Positions 39,621 through 50,533 are shown, numbered from the stretch's first letter. The stretch: DNA of 64,000 nucleotides from Confluentibacter sediminis (GCF_003258355.1 NZ_QKPO01000017.1:1-64000), one strand, 5' to 3'. A program made the numbers and translations. Notes: generated from the sequence alone by a model not told the origin.

Positions 39621-42600
39621 ATGTTCAAAATTACACAACTTTTATTTGTGAAGCTAAGGTGTCTAAATAAGATTTGGATACTTGCTACTTTTATTCTTCT
39701 GCTTGGATTTCAGTCACATGCTCAAGATTATAAAATTATTACAGGAATAGTAACTGAGTCCGCTACAGGGGATCCTGTTCTTGGGGCGAACGTTATTTTA
39801 AAAGGAACCGAGGGAATTGGTACCGTCACAGACTTTGATGGGAAATTCACACTAAGAGTCCCTTCTACTAATGCCGTACTTGTATTTAGCTACATAGGTT
39901 ACCAAACTGTAGAAAAAGAAGTAGGTAATAGTGATACAATTAACATCGTTCTTAACGATAGCCAAATGGCTTTAGATGAGGTTGTTGTTGTAGGCTATGG
40001 AAAACAAAAGAAAGAGAGTGTTGTAGGAGCCATATCTCAGGTAAAAGGAGAGACACTTCAACGAGCTGGTGGGGTAACCAATTTAGGAGCAGCACTTACG
40101 GGGAATGTTCCTGGGCTAACAGTAACCTCAAGTACTGGTATGCCAGGAGAAGAAAATCCTAATATACTTATTAGAGCTCAAACGTCTTGGAATAATAGTA
40201 GTCCGCTTGTTTTGGTGGATGGTGTAGAACGTCCACTTTCAGATGTAGATATAAATTCAGTTGAAACCCTATCTATATTAAAAGATGCTTCTGCTACTGC
40301 TATATTTGGAGTTAGAGGGGCAAACGGTGTAATCCTTATAACTACTAAACGAGGGCAATTAGGTAAAGCCACCATTAGTGTTAATTTAAATACGACTGCA
40401 AAAACAATATCTAAGCTGCCTAATAAATACGATGTTTATGATGCATTAATGCTAAAGAACCGGATTGTTGAATATGAATTGGGCAGATTTCCTGAAGAAG
40501 GTGGTGCGTGGGCATATATAAATTCTCAGGAATTCATTGAAAATTATAGAAACCAAACAACTCAAGAACAGAGAGAGCGTTACCCAAATATAGATTGGAC
40601 AGATTATTTGTTTAAAGATATGGCCATGTCTTATGGGGCAAACATTAATATTAGGGGCGGTAGTAAATCTGTCAAATATTTTTCTTCTGTGGATTATGTT
40701 TCAGAGGGGGATCTTTTCAAAAAATTTAATGATGGCCAAGGGTATCAGCCAAAGTTTGCTTACGATAGAATAAATACAAGAACTAATCTTGACTTCGATT
40801 TAACAAAATCGACATCTTTTAAAGTAAACCTTTTTGGTTCTTATGGAGTGCGTACATCACCAAATGGTGTTAATGTGGATCAGGTTGGAGACTATGTTTC
40901 AGGAGCATATAATATGCCAGGAGATGTTTTTTACCCGCATTATGCAGATGGAGCTTGGGGATTTTATTATCCAGAAAGATCAGGAGTAGTTACCCAAAAT
41001 TCAGCAAGAATATTTGCTACTGCTGGAGTTCAACAAAGAATTGATACCCGATTTTCAACAGATTTTATTTTACATCAAGATTTAGATGCCATTTTGAAAG
41101 GTCTTAACGTAGAGGCTACTATGTCTTGGGACAATCGATTCAATGAAAATGGTAGAGGTATTACAGGAGGTACCAGTGCTAAACTTAAATGGATTGATCC
41201 AAAAACGGGGATTGCATACAGTGATCCAGATCAATCGATTGATGGTACGACCCAATTTGATTGGGTGCCGGTAGTTAACTGGGGTACAAGTGGAGGAGAA
41301 ATAAATAATAATGTAACTTATCGTGCCCTTAATTACAATGTGCAATTAAATTACGACTCAACCTTTTACGACAAGCATAATGTTACCCTGATGGGGCGTT
41401 TCATGCGTAGAGAAAGTTCTGGTGGAAGTAGTATACCAGGATATAATGAAGATTGGATATTCAGAGCTACTTACAACTTTGATCGTCGTTATTTTTTAGA
41501 GTATAATGGTGCCTATAATGGTTCTGAAAAGTTCGGCAAGAAATTTCGTTTTGGATTCTTTTCCTCAGGAGCAATAGGTTGGACATTAACCGAAGAGAAA
41601 TTTATGCAAAATGTTAAGTTTCTTGATAACCTTAAAATTAGAGCTTCTTATGGAAAAATTGGAGATGATAACGCAGGAGGCGTTAGATTCTTATATCAAG
41701 ATCAATGGGCATATGGTGGGAATAGTGAATTGGGGACAGTTCCTGGGGCAGGAGAGTCTAGTCCTTACACTTGGTTTAAACAAACACAATTAGGTAACCC
41801 CGATATTCATTGGGAAACAGTAACCAAAAAGAATCTTGGAATTGACTTTGCCATTTTAAAGAATATGGTGTCAGGAACGGTTGAGGTATTCCATGATTTT
41901 AGAGAAGACATTCTTATTAAAGGTGGAGATAGGGCTGTACCATCTTATTTTGGCGTAACACCAACTTCGGCTAATGTTGGTAAGGTTAAAGGGGAAGGTT
42001 ATGAAATAGAGCTTCACTTTAATAAAGCATTATCTGATAATTGGAGAATGTGGACGGATTTGACAATTACAAAAGCTAAAAATGTTATTCTTGATGCTGA
42101 TGATCCACTATTACTGCCAGATTACATGAAAAGGGCAGGATTTGCTAATGGGCAAGCAAAGTCTTATTTGTCAAATGGATATTATAATACCATGGATGAA
42201 TTATATGGAAGTACGCCTTTTATAACCAATGACACCAAAATACCAGGAAGTTATAATATTATAGATTATGATGGAGATGGTGTTATTGATAACGACCAAG
42301 TACCATATGGCTATTCTGGAACCCCACAAAAAACTTATAACTTAACAGTAGGGTTTGAATGGAAAGGGTTTAGGGTATTTGCACAATTTTATGGTGTAAA
42401 CAATGTATCTAGATGGGTTGGTTTAAATAATTTTAACCGTCCGTTCCTTAATACAGCTTATGATGCTGGATCGTATTGGTCTTCACAAAACACAAATCCA
42501 GATACTCCATTACCAAGACTGGTGTCAAATATTAATGGAAATTATCTTGGAGATCGTTACATGTATGATGGTTCTTATATACGTTTAAAAAATGCTGAAA

Positions 42601-42797
42601 TAGCATACACATTTAATGCTGGTTTTGCTAAAAAATTAGGATTCAATTCCATGCGCGTTTATTTAAACGGTAATAATCTTTGGTCATGGACTCGGATGCC
42701 AGACGATAGAGAATCCAGTCTGGCAGGAGGTGTTTATGTAGGTGCTGCTTACCCAACAGTAAAACGTTATAATTTGGGTCTTAATGTCAATTTTTAA
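39621..42797 (+). CDS. xusA: SusC-like TonB-dependent receptor, first of tandem pair (XusA-like)
   Basis: Outer-membrane glycan transporter of 1058 aa. The signal peptide is WILATFILLLGFQSHAQ. A carboxypeptidase-regulatory-like domain starts near 40 (ITGIVTESATGDPVLGANVI). The plug carries the classic SusC start DEVVVVGYGKQKKESVVGAI, then ILKDASATAIFGVRGANGVI. The barrel ends in GLNVNF. There is no STN domain, which fits control by the HTCS rather than FecI/FecR. The order susC-susD-susC-susD-DUF1735-GH10 matches the xylan utilisation system (xusA-E and xyn10C) of Prevotella bryantii and Bacteroides; the symbol rests on that synteny and was not tested by sequence comparison. Confidence 0.93.
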   Translation: MFKITQLLFVKLRCLNKIWILATFILLLGFQSHAQDYKIITGIVTESATGDPVLGANVILKGTEGIGTVTDFDGKFTLRVPSTNAVLVFSYIGYQTVEKEVGNSDTINIVLNDSQMALDEVVVVGYGKQKKESVVGAISQVKGETLQRAGGVTNLGAALTGNVPGLTVTSSTGMPGEENPNILIRAQTSWNNSSPLVLVDGVERPLSDVDINSVETLSILKDASATAIFGVRGANGVILITTKRGQLGKATISVNLNTTAKTISKLPNKYDVYDALMLKNRIVEYELGRFPEEGGAWAYINSQEFIENYRNQTTQEQRERYPNIDWTDYLFKDMAMSYGANINIRGGSKSVKYFSSVDYVSEGDLFKKFNDGQGYQPKFAYDRINTRTNLDFDLTKSTSFKVNLFGSYGVRTSPNGVNVDQVGDYVSGAYNMPGDVFYPHYADGAWGFYYPERSGVVTQNSARIFATAGVQQRIDTRFSTDFILHQDLDAILKGLNVEATMSWDNRFNENGRGITGGTSAKLKWIDPKTGIAYSDPDQSIDGTTQFDWVPVVNWGTSGGEINNNVTYRALNYNVQLNYDSTFYDKHNVTLMGRFMRRESSGGSSIPGYNEDWIFRATYNFDRRYFLEYNGAYNGSEKFGKKFRFGFFSSGAIGWTLTEEKFMQNVKFLDNLKIRASYGKIGDDNAGGVRFLYQDQWAYGGNSELGTVPGAGESSPYTWFKQTQLGNPDIHWETVTKKNLGIDFAILKNMVSGTVEVFHDFREDILIKGGDRAVPSYFGVTPTSANVGKVKGEGYEIELHFNKALSDNWRMWTDLTITKAKNVILDADDPLLLPDYMKRAGFANGQAKSYLSNGYYNTMDELYGSTPFITNDTKIPGSYNIIDYDGDGVIDNDQVPYGYSGTPQKTYNLTVGFEWKGFRVFAQFYGVNNVSRWVGLNNFNRPFLNTAYDAGSYWSSQNTNPDTPLPRLVSNINGNYLGDRYMYDGSYIRLKNAEIAYTFNAGFAKKLGFNSMRVYLNGNNLWSWTRMPDDRESSLAGGVYVGAAYPTVKRYNLGLNVNF

Positions 42798-42816
42798 ATC
42801 TAAAAAAGTAATTGAA

Positions 42817-44733
42817 ATGAAAAATACTAAACGTAAAAACATATTCTTTTATGGGTTCTTGATGGTGTTGTTAATGGGAACTTTTTCCTGTGAAGATTAT
42901 CTGGATAAAGAACCAGCAACAGACATAGACTCTGAAGCTGCTTATCAGAACTTTTATAACTTTCAAGGTTTCGTTGAAGAACTTTATAGCTGTATTCCAG
43001 TGTTCGACAAAAGGGAATATAATAACCAATGGAATTGGGGTGAAGAAGAACATTACAGTAATAATGGAAGAAATGAGATATTAGCTCGAATTGATCGTGG
43101 TGATTTTTGGGTTGGCACGGGGTATTGGTTGTCTGGAAATGACTTTAATCCAGATGGAGATCGTTGGAAACATTATCTTTGGCAAGGTTGCTGGTATGGA
43201 ATTCGTAAGGCGAATATGGGCCTTGAAAATTTAGATAAAATGACAGGAACTCAAGAAGAGAAAGATTTAATTGCAGGACAATTATATTTTTTTAGAGCTT
43301 GGTTCCATTATCAAATAATGGTATTATGGGGAGGTATTCCTTATATAGATACGGTATTGCCGGCTAGTGAAAAACTAACACTCCCGCGTCTTAGTTATTT
43401 AGAATGTGCAGATCGTGTTGCTACAGATTTTCAAAAAGCCGCAGATTTATTACCTATTAATTGGGATAATACGACGGCAGGTAAAAATACAATTGGTTTT
43501 AATGAATTACGTATCAACAAAATAATGGCTTTAGGCTTTTTAGGTAAAAATTATCTATATGCAGGAAGCCCATGGATGAATGTTTCAGGTGGTGGGTATG
43601 GCACATATAATGCTGAGTACTGTAAAAAGGCAGCTAATACTTTAGGTACCCTGTTAAAGATGGTTGAAAATGGAGACACTCAATACAAATTGGTTGATTG
43701 GGATCATTACTCAGAACTTTGGCGGACCAATGGTCAAGGTGGGAAAATGCCAGGTTTAACGGAAGCCATTTTTAGAGGTCCAGCTTATGATGGACGTGCC
43801 GGTACGGCTTGGTCTTTGGATAAACAATATTTAGCCGCTAATATTTTATATGGTCGTTCATGGTCACTTTACCCTACGGCCAATTATGCCAACTATTTTG
43901 GAATGGCTAACGGATTGCCAATTAACGATCAATATAACCAAGGACATGGATCGGAAATAGCTAGTACGGAATCTGGTTACGATCCGCAATATCCATGGAA
44001 AGGCAGAGACCCACGTTTTTATATTACGTATGCCGTTGATACACAACGTATGATTTTAAGTCCGCCATCGAATGCGGCACAGTGGACCTATGCAAATCTT
44101 TATACTTACAATCCTGCAGATGCTGCCAAAACATACAGAAACCCAGAGTCGGGGAGTACTACAGGTTATTTATTAACAAAGTTCAATCCTGTTGGTTTTA
44201 ATAGATATGATAACAAGTTTAATAACCACCACATCCACATTTCTTGGATGCGTTTAGGAGATGTTTATTTAATGTATTCTGAAGCTGTAGCGAATGGATT
44301 TGGATCACCACAAAGTACTAGCGAAACATATACTTTAAGTGCGGTTGCTGCCGTAAATACAATTAGAACAAGAGCAAATGTTCCTCCTTTTGCAAACAAG
44401 TATACTATAGGGGGATCAGGTATAGATAGTCCTTTCATGCAAGAATTAATGCGTGAACGCGCTGTAGAACTTGCTTGGGAAGGACATCGTTTTAATGACT
44501 TACGTCGTTGGCGCTTAGTAGATAAGTTTCCTTACAATATTAAAACAAAAATTGAATTTGATAGAGCTGAGCCAGTTAATTTTGATAAAGTAGATCCAAC
44601 TGTTAATAAGGTTCTTAATTTAAAGGAAGAGGTTATTGTAGAGAGAGACTATAGTGAAAGACATTATTGGTTCCCTTTTACAAAAGATGATGCAAACTTG
44701 TACCCTGATTTCCCTCAGAATCCAGGTTGGTAA
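42817..44733 (+). CDS. xusB: SusD-like lipoprotein, first of tandem pair (XusB-like)
   Basis: Surface glycan-binding lid for the receptor upstream, about 638 aa from the ATG at 42817. That start gives a proper lipoprotein signal with Cys25 (MVLLMGTFSCEDYLDKEPAT); the longer in-frame start at 42784 overlaps susC. SusD helices (AGQLYFFRAWFHYQIMVLWG) and the C-terminal ERAVELAWEGHRFNDLRRWR signature are present. It is longer than the SusD proteins of the FecI/FecR loci (454-497 aa), as expected for polysaccharide systems. Confidence 0.92.
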   Translation: MKNTKRKNIFFYGFLMVLLMGTFSCEDYLDKEPATDIDSEAAYQNFYNFQGFVEELYSCIPVFDKREYNNQWNWGEEEHYSNNGRNEILARIDRGDFWVGTGYWLSGNDFNPDGDRWKHYLWQGCWYGIRKANMGLENLDKMTGTQEEKDLIAGQLYFFRAWFHYQIMVLWGGIPYIDTVLPASEKLTLPRLSYLECADRVATDFQKAADLLPINWDNTTAGKNTIGFNELRINKIMALGFLGKNYLYAGSPWMNVSGGGYGTYNAEYCKKAANTLGTLLKMVENGDTQYKLVDWDHYSELWRTNGQGGKMPGLTEAIFRGPAYDGRAGTAWSLDKQYLAANILYGRSWSLYPTANYANYFGMANGLPINDQYNQGHGSEIASTESGYDPQYPWKGRDPRFYITYAVDTQRMILSPPSNAAQWTYANLYTYNPADAAKTYRNPESGSTTGYLLTKFNPVGFNRYDNKFNNHHIHISWMRLGDVYLMYSEAVANGFGSPQSTSETYTLSAVAAVNTIRTRANVPPFANKYTIGGSGIDSPFMQELMRERAVELAWEGHRFNDLRRWRLVDKFPYNIKTKIEFDRAEPVNFDKVDPTVNKVLNLKEEVIVERDYSERHYWFPFTKDDANLYPDFPQNPGW

Positions 44734-44772
44734 AAATAGATAAGAATTGTCGTATATAAAATAATGATAACA

Positions 44773-47637
44773 ATGAAATATATCAAAATAAATTTTATTC
44801 TGTGTTTTGTAATGCTTTCTTTCTGGAAAGTAAATGCGCAGAATACTCAAACAGATCAGGTTATTCAGCCATTAGATACTGTTCAACCCAAGGTAAATTC
44901 AGAAATGGTTCATGTGGCTTTTGGGGAGACAAAAAAAGAGGATTTAATTACAGGTGTATCCTATTTAAATGTGGATGATCTGATGCAGGTAAATAATATG
45001 AATGCTTCTGGAGTCGATCTTAGAGCATTAGTTCCTGGGTATAGTGGTGGTAATAATATTTGGGGATCAGGTATGTTGGTGCTAGTAGATGGTATTCCTC
45101 GTGATCTTGGAAATATTATGCCATCTGAGATAGAGCAAATTACGGTATTAAAAGGAGTGGGTGCTGTAGCTTTATACGGAAGTATGGCTGCCAAAGGAAT
45201 TATATTGGTTACTACAAAAAGAGGCGTTAATGATTCAGAAAGTTTTAGAGCATGGGTCGATAGAGGTATTTTTGTGCCAATAACGTATCCAAAATATTTA
45301 GGATCAGCTGAGTATATGTCCCTTTATAACGAAGCCCAAGTAAACGATGGGATTACCCCATCGTATATCCCAGAAGATATTTACAACACTGCTTCAGGTT
45401 CAAATCCTTACCGCTATCCAGATGTGGATTATTATTCTTCTGATTATCTTAAGAAGTTTACCAGTAGAACAAATGTAGCAACAGAGTTCAGGGGCGGCGG
45501 AGAATTTGCACAGTTTTATGCCAATATGGGATTCTATAAATCAAATACCTTACTAAAGGTTGGTCAAGGAGATAATGAAAGTGTTTCTCGTTTCCATGTT
45601 CGTGGTAATGTAGATATAAAAATTAATGATTTTATAACTGGTAAAATCAATACCAGTATGGCCTTTTATAATACAGCTTTTGGTAAAGGAGATTATTGGA
45701 GTAATGCAGCAACGATGCGTCCTAACTGGTATACGCCATTAATTCCTATAAGTTATCTTGAAAATTCTGATCAAGAATCACAGGAACTTGTAAATAACAG
45801 TCCGTTTTTAATTGATGGAAAATACCTTTTAGGAGGGACGCAACAACAGTTAACTACCCCGTTTGCAGCCTTATATACCCAAGGCTTGCAGAAGTACACA
45901 GCCCGTCAATATCAATTTGATGCGACACTTAATTTTGATTTGGCTTTTTTAGCAGAGGGATTGTCTTTTAGAACCCAATATGCAGTTGATTATTACAGCC
46001 GTTATTTTTTAGATGAAGATATAAATGATTATGCTATTTACGTACCAACATGGAATAATTATCAAGGATACGATCAAATATCACGTATAAAAAAGTGGAA
46101 TGAAGATAAAGTAAAAAAAGGTCGTAACTTAAGAGATTCTTATGAATACCAAAAAGCATTTTTTTCGGGTATTTTCGATTATAAAAAAACATGGAATGAA
46201 GATCATAATATAGCGGCCAAATTGCTTGCTACGGTTTATCAACGAACCGTATCTAAGCAATATCATAGAGACAGTAATGCAAATCTTGGAATGCAATTTC
46301 AATATAATTACATGCAAAAGTATTATGTAGATTTTACAGAGGCTGTTGTTCACTCCGCGAAGTTTGCGCCTGGGCGTAGAACTGAATTTTCGCCAACGTT
46401 GTCGTTAGGATGGCGTTTAAGTGAAGAAAGTTTTATGGGAAATGTTAATTTTATTGACAATTTAAAACTAACAGCATCAGCAGGACTTTTAAATACCGAT
46501 TTAGATATAAGTGATTATTATCGTTATAGAGGTATTTATGTAAGACCTGGTGGATACCAGGGATACGATGTATTATGGAACGAGGGGTATAGAGTTCAAG
46601 TAACGAATATAACACGTGGCTCAAATTTAGCATTGGGATTTGTTCAGAGAAAAGAACTTAACTTAGGGTTGGAAGCCAGTTTGTTCAACAATAAACTGGA
46701 ACTTAACGGTGCTTATTACCGTACAGAAATGAGTGGTGGTTTAATTCAAGACTCAAACGCATATCCTGGTTTTTATGAATATGGAGCTTCAAATTTTATT
46801 CCATACACGAATAATGATATTGATTTGTTTACAGGGCTTGATTTTGGAATCACGTTAAATCAAAAGCTTGGTGAAGTAGATTTAAAGCTTGGTGTTGTGG
46901 GAACTTACTCAAAAAGTAAGGCCACAAAGCGAAGTGAAAATATTGATTATGATTACCTAACTAGAGTTGGAAAACCTGTTGATGGTATTTGGGGACTTGT
47001 TAGTGATGGCTTTTTTATGAATCAAAATGAGGTTGATAATGCACCAAGTCAAGCGGCATTAGGTGGCGTTAGGGCTGGAGATATTAAGTACAAAGATCAA
47101 AATGATGACGGTAAAATTGATACTAATGATATCGTTTATTTGGGACGCTATGGATCACCATTTATAGGAGGTGTCAATATTACTGCAAAATGGAAAAACT
47201 TCTCCTTGTTTGCTTTATTTAGCGGAAGCTTTGGTGGTTATGACATGAAGACTAATGATTATTTTAGAGTGAATGGATCGGATAAATATTCTGAGATTGT
47301 GCGTAACCGTACCATTATAGGAAAAGATGTCAATGATGAGTGGGAAGTTACTAAATTAGGAAGTTACCCGGCGCTAACAACAACAGGGGGTGACAATAAT
47401 TTTACAGATTCTGATTATTGGGTATATAAGACAGATAGAATTGATTTATCTCAAGTACAGTTAACCTTTAAAGTGCCAACTAAGCTTCTAGAAAAAGTTT
47501 TTGTAAAAGACTTAGATATATTTATAAATGGAGCTAATTTATTAACATTCGCAAAGGAAAAGGATATTTTAAATACTTATATAGGTTCGGAGCCTAAATC
47601 CCGCTTCTTTAATTTAGGTTTTAAAGCAAATTTTTAA
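44773..47637 (+). CDS. xusC: SusC-like TonB-dependent receptor, second of tandem pair (XusC-like)
   Basis: Second outer-membrane receptor, about 954 aa and shorter than the first. After a signal peptide (NFILCFVMLSFWKVNAQ) there is no carboxypeptidase-regulatory-like domain; a short linker leads straight into the plug (SEMVHVAFGETKKEDLITGV, then ITVLKGVGAVALYGSMAAKG). The barrel ends in GFKANF. The ATG at 44773 is preferred over 44764, giving MKYIKIN at the start. Tandem SusCD pairs in this order are typical of xylan loci. Confidence 0.92.
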   Translation: MKYIKINFILCFVMLSFWKVNAQNTQTDQVIQPLDTVQPKVNSEMVHVAFGETKKEDLITGVSYLNVDDLMQVNNMNASGVDLRALVPGYSGGNNIWGSGMLVLVDGIPRDLGNIMPSEIEQITVLKGVGAVALYGSMAAKGIILVTTKRGVNDSESFRAWVDRGIFVPITYPKYLGSAEYMSLYNEAQVNDGITPSYIPEDIYNTASGSNPYRYPDVDYYSSDYLKKFTSRTNVATEFRGGGEFAQFYANMGFYKSNTLLKVGQGDNESVSRFHVRGNVDIKINDFITGKINTSMAFYNTAFGKGDYWSNAATMRPNWYTPLIPISYLENSDQESQELVNNSPFLIDGKYLLGGTQQQLTTPFAALYTQGLQKYTARQYQFDATLNFDLAFLAEGLSFRTQYAVDYYSRYFLDEDINDYAIYVPTWNNYQGYDQISRIKKWNEDKVKKGRNLRDSYEYQKAFFSGIFDYKKTWNEDHNIAAKLLATVYQRTVSKQYHRDSNANLGMQFQYNYMQKYYVDFTEAVVHSAKFAPGRRTEFSPTLSLGWRLSEESFMGNVNFIDNLKLTASAGLLNTDLDISDYYRYRGIYVRPGGYQGYDVLWNEGYRVQVTNITRGSNLALGFVQRKELNLGLEASLFNNKLELNGAYYRTEMSGGLIQDSNAYPGFYEYGASNFIPYTNNDIDLFTGLDFGITLNQKLGEVDLKLGVVGTYSKSKATKRSENIDYDYLTRVGKPVDGIWGLVSDGFFMNQNEVDNAPSQAALGGVRAGDIKYKDQNDDGKIDTNDIVYLGRYGSPFIGGVNITAKWKNFSLFALFSGSFGGYDMKTNDYFRVNGSDKYSEIVRNRTIIGKDVNDEWEVTKLGSYPALTTTGGDNNFTDSDYWVYKTDRIDLSQVQLTFKVPTKLLEKVFVKDLDIFINGANLLTFAKEKDILNTYIGSEPKSRFFNLGFKANF

Positions 47638-47663
47638 GTAAAAAATGACTAAAAGAAAATACA

Positions 47664-49484
47664 ATGAATACTAGAAACATATTTATCATTTTCATACTTT
47701 TTACTCTTTTTACTGGCTGTGATGACGTATGGGAACCGGCCATAGAAAACATAAAGGATGAAGAATCGATCTATGCAGAACCTGCACTTGCAGAAGGACT
47801 GCTTTTACAAGGATATTTACAGTTACCAGACTCCCATGATTATAATTTTGAATTTACTGATGTAGCTACTGATAATGCAGTAAGTAACAATTATAGCAAT
47901 GTTTATTTATCAATGGCTTCAGGGGCATGGGCAGCAAATAACAACCCTATGAGTGTGTGGGATCGTTCCTATAACTCCATTTTATATTTAAATAAAATAA
48001 TTAAAGAAGCAGAATATATTCCTTGGGCCCAAGACCCAGAAGCTTCCCAGCTATTCAATATGCGTATGAAAGGTGAAGCATATGGTTTAAGGGCATATTT
48101 TATGTATTATTTATTACAGGCACATGCGGGGTATAGTAACGGACAATTATTAGGCGTGCCTATTTTAACACAAACATCTGAAGAAATAACAGAGTTTAAC
48201 ATGCCTCGTGCAAGTTTTAACGATTGTGTTGAAGCCGTTTTTAACGATCTTGATGAAGCAGAGAAATTATTGCCGTTAGATTTTGGAGACTTAGATATAA
48301 ATGCTGGTGTAATTCCTTCAAAATATACATCCCAAGGTATAAACAGCATAGGCGCATATAACCGTGTGCTTGGATCACGTTTTCGTGGGCGTATGACAGC
48401 TAGAATAGCCAAGTTTATACGAGGAGAAGTTGCATTATTGGCTGCTAGTCCAGCTTTTCTTAATGGATCTAACGACAGTTGGGAAACCGCAGCTAAAGCC
48501 GCTGCCGATTTATTAAATGAAAACAATGGACTAGGAGGTTTATCAAGTAATGGATGGACTTGGTATGCAAATTTAAGCGACATTCAGGCTATACAAGATG
48601 CATCTTCTCCAGCAGAAATTGTTTGGAGACATAGAACACTCACACATTCTGGAATAAATAGTAATATTGAAAGGGAGCTTTTTCCTCCATCATTGTTTGG
48701 TTTAGGTCGAATAAACCCTAGTCAGAATTTGGTGGATGCTTTCCCTATGAAGAATGGTTATCCTATATCCGATTCACAAAATTCGGGTTACGACACCCAA
48801 AATCCTTATAAAGATCGTGATCCTCGTTTAGATGCTTACGTTGTGTATGACGGTAGTAAGGTGGGGGTGTATGATACTCAAATTTCCATGACAACTACTG
48901 ATGATGCTGTTAATGCTACAGATAATTCAACACGCACAGGTTATTATATGAGAAAAATAACACGAAAACAAACAAATTTAAACCCTGCTAGTCCTGCCTC
49001 ACAAATTTTTTATAGAGCAAGAATGCGTTATACTGAAATGTACCTTGATTATGCTGAAGCAGCAAATGAAGCCTATGGACCTCAAGGCATGGCACCAGGA
49101 GCAACCTATTCTGCTTATGATGTGATTAAAGCCATAAGAGCAAGAGCAGGTGTAGGCGGTTCAAACGATCCTTATTTACAATCCATAATGAGCAATCAAG
49201 ATGCTATGCGAGAACTAATACATAACGAACGTCGTTTAGAGCTTTGTTTTGAAGGTCATCGTTTTTGGGATCTACGCCGCTGGAAAGTGCCATTAACAAA
49301 ACTAAACGAACCTATACGTGGGATTAAGGGAACATCAGGAGGTAATGCCGTGTTTGATTTTACGGGACCTTATTTATTGAGTACCGAAACACGTGATTTC
49401 AAAGATTACATGTATTATGGTCCTATTCCTTATAATGAAACATTAAAATGGAGCAATTTGTCCCAAAATGATGGTTGGCAGTAA
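47664..49484 (+). CDS. xusD: SusD-like lipoprotein, second of tandem pair (XusD-like)
   Basis: Surface lipoprotein of 606 aa paired with the receptor upstream (26-base gap). The lipid site is Cys19 (FILFTLFTGCDDVWEPA). Family features include MKGEAYGLRAYFMYYLLQAH near 135 and the C-terminal ELIHNERRLELCFEGHRFWD followed by LRRWK. It probably binds the same or a related glycan chain as the first SusD. Confidence 0.92.
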   Translation: MNTRNIFIIFILFTLFTGCDDVWEPAIENIKDEESIYAEPALAEGLLLQGYLQLPDSHDYNFEFTDVATDNAVSNNYSNVYLSMASGAWAANNNPMSVWDRSYNSILYLNKIIKEAEYIPWAQDPEASQLFNMRMKGEAYGLRAYFMYYLLQAHAGYSNGQLLGVPILTQTSEEITEFNMPRASFNDCVEAVFNDLDEAEKLLPLDFGDLDINAGVIPSKYTSQGINSIGAYNRVLGSRFRGRMTARIAKFIRGEVALLAASPAFLNGSNDSWETAAKAAADLLNENNGLGGLSSNGWTWYANLSDIQAIQDASSPAEIVWRHRTLTHSGINSNIERELFPPSLFGLGRINPSQNLVDAFPMKNGYPISDSQNSGYDTQNPYKDRDPRLDAYVVYDGSKVGVYDTQISMTTTDDAVNATDNSTRTGYYMRKITRKQTNLNPASPASQIFYRARMRYTEMYLDYAEAANEAYGPQGMAPGATYSAYDVIKAIRARAGVGGSNDPYLQSIMSNQDAMRELIHNERRLELCFEGHRFWDLRRWKVPLTKLNEPIRGIKGTSGGNAVFDFTGPYLLSTETRDFKDYMYYGPIPYNETLKWSNLSQNDGWQ

Positions 49485-49519
49485 TTAATTATTAAGTATA
49501 TAACATTAAGTATATAAAC

Positions 49520-50533
49520 ATGAAAAAAATATTAATACTCTTGGTGATTCTATTAGGTCTTTATTCTTGTGAAAACCAAGAATGGGACTTCCCGGATTTT
49601 GAATACAGTACCGTCTATTTTTCTTATCAATATCCTGTAAGAACCTTAACAATGGGCGAGGATATCTTTGATACAACCTTAGATAATGAGCATAAATGTA
49701 AAATTTTAGCTACTTGGGGAGGGGGGTATAGCAATGATAATGATGTTCTTATAGATTTTGTTGTTGATGAGTCCCTTTGTGATAATCTTTATTATCTAGA
49801 CAACGATGCTAAGGTTGAGGTAATGCCTTCCAATTATTACACCTTAGCTTCTAACCAAATGATTATTCCTAAAGGATCAGTATCAGGAGGCGTTGAGGTA
49901 AAATTAGAAGATGCTTTTTTTAATGATGCAATGGCTTTAAAAAGGAATTATGTTATTCCATTGTTAATGAAGAATGTAACCAATGCGGATTCTATCTTAG
50001 TAGGAAAAACAAATGTTAATATGCCTAACCCAAATATTGCGACTGATTGGGAAATAGTGCCAAAAAATTATAGCCTATACGCTATAAAATATATTAACAC
50101 CTGGGATGGACATTATCTTAGAAGAGGAACGGATATGGTTACTGAAAACGGAATTACCGAAGCAGAAATACGCCATAAACAACATGTGGAAGACGATGAA
50201 GTGGTTAAATTAAATACTCAATCATTGACTAAAACAGAATTTCCATTAACTTTTCAAGATGAAAATGGTGTCAATATTGAAGTTTCATTAGTTCTTGAAT
50301 TTAACAATGATGGTAAATGTACTATAACCACAGATTCAAATACTATTACCGCTACTGGAACAGGTACTTTTGTTAAAAAAGGGGAGAAAAAAAGTTGGGG
50401 AAATAAAGATCGCGATGTACTATACTTAGATTACAGTGTAGATCTAGGAACGAAACAATATACTACAAAAGATACCTTAGTGGCTAGAGACAGAGGCGTT
50501 GGGATGGAATTATTTAATGTTATAGTGAAATAG
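49520..50533 (+). CDS. xusE: DUF1735-type surface lipoprotein (XusE position)
   Basis: Lipoprotein of 337 aa with Cys17 as the lipid site (LLGLYSCENQEWDFPDF). The first half has the DUF1735-like pattern: STVYFSYQYPVRTLTMGED, then PSNYYTLASNQMIIPKGSVS and NYVIPLLMKN. The second half (from about 185, NYSLYAIKYINTWDGHYLRR) resembles DUF5627-type domains. Proteins in this position are thought to be surface glycan-binding proteins. A 13-base direct repeat lies just before the start codon. The xusE symbol is by position only. Confidence 0.78.
   Translation: MKKILILLVILLGLYSCENQEWDFPDFEYSTVYFSYQYPVRTLTMGEDIFDTTLDNEHKCKILATWGGGYSNDNDVLIDFVVDESLCDNLYYLDNDAKVEVMPSNYYTLASNQMIIPKGSVSGGVEVKLEDAFFNDAMALKRNYVIPLLMKNVTNADSILVGKTNVNMPNPNIATDWEIVPKNYSLYAIKYINTWDGHYLRRGTDMVTENGITEAEIRHKQHVEDDEVVKLNTQSLTKTEFPLTFQDENGVNIEVSLVLEFNNDGKCTITTDSNTITATGTGTFVKKGEKKSWGNKDRDVLYLDYSVDLGTKQYTTKDTLVARDRGVGMELFNVIVK

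Noticed and set aside
48107-48583. 158-codon minus-strand frame
   Set aside because: It lies wholly inside the xusD-like gene and has no domain or signal features; it is a shadow of the coding strand.
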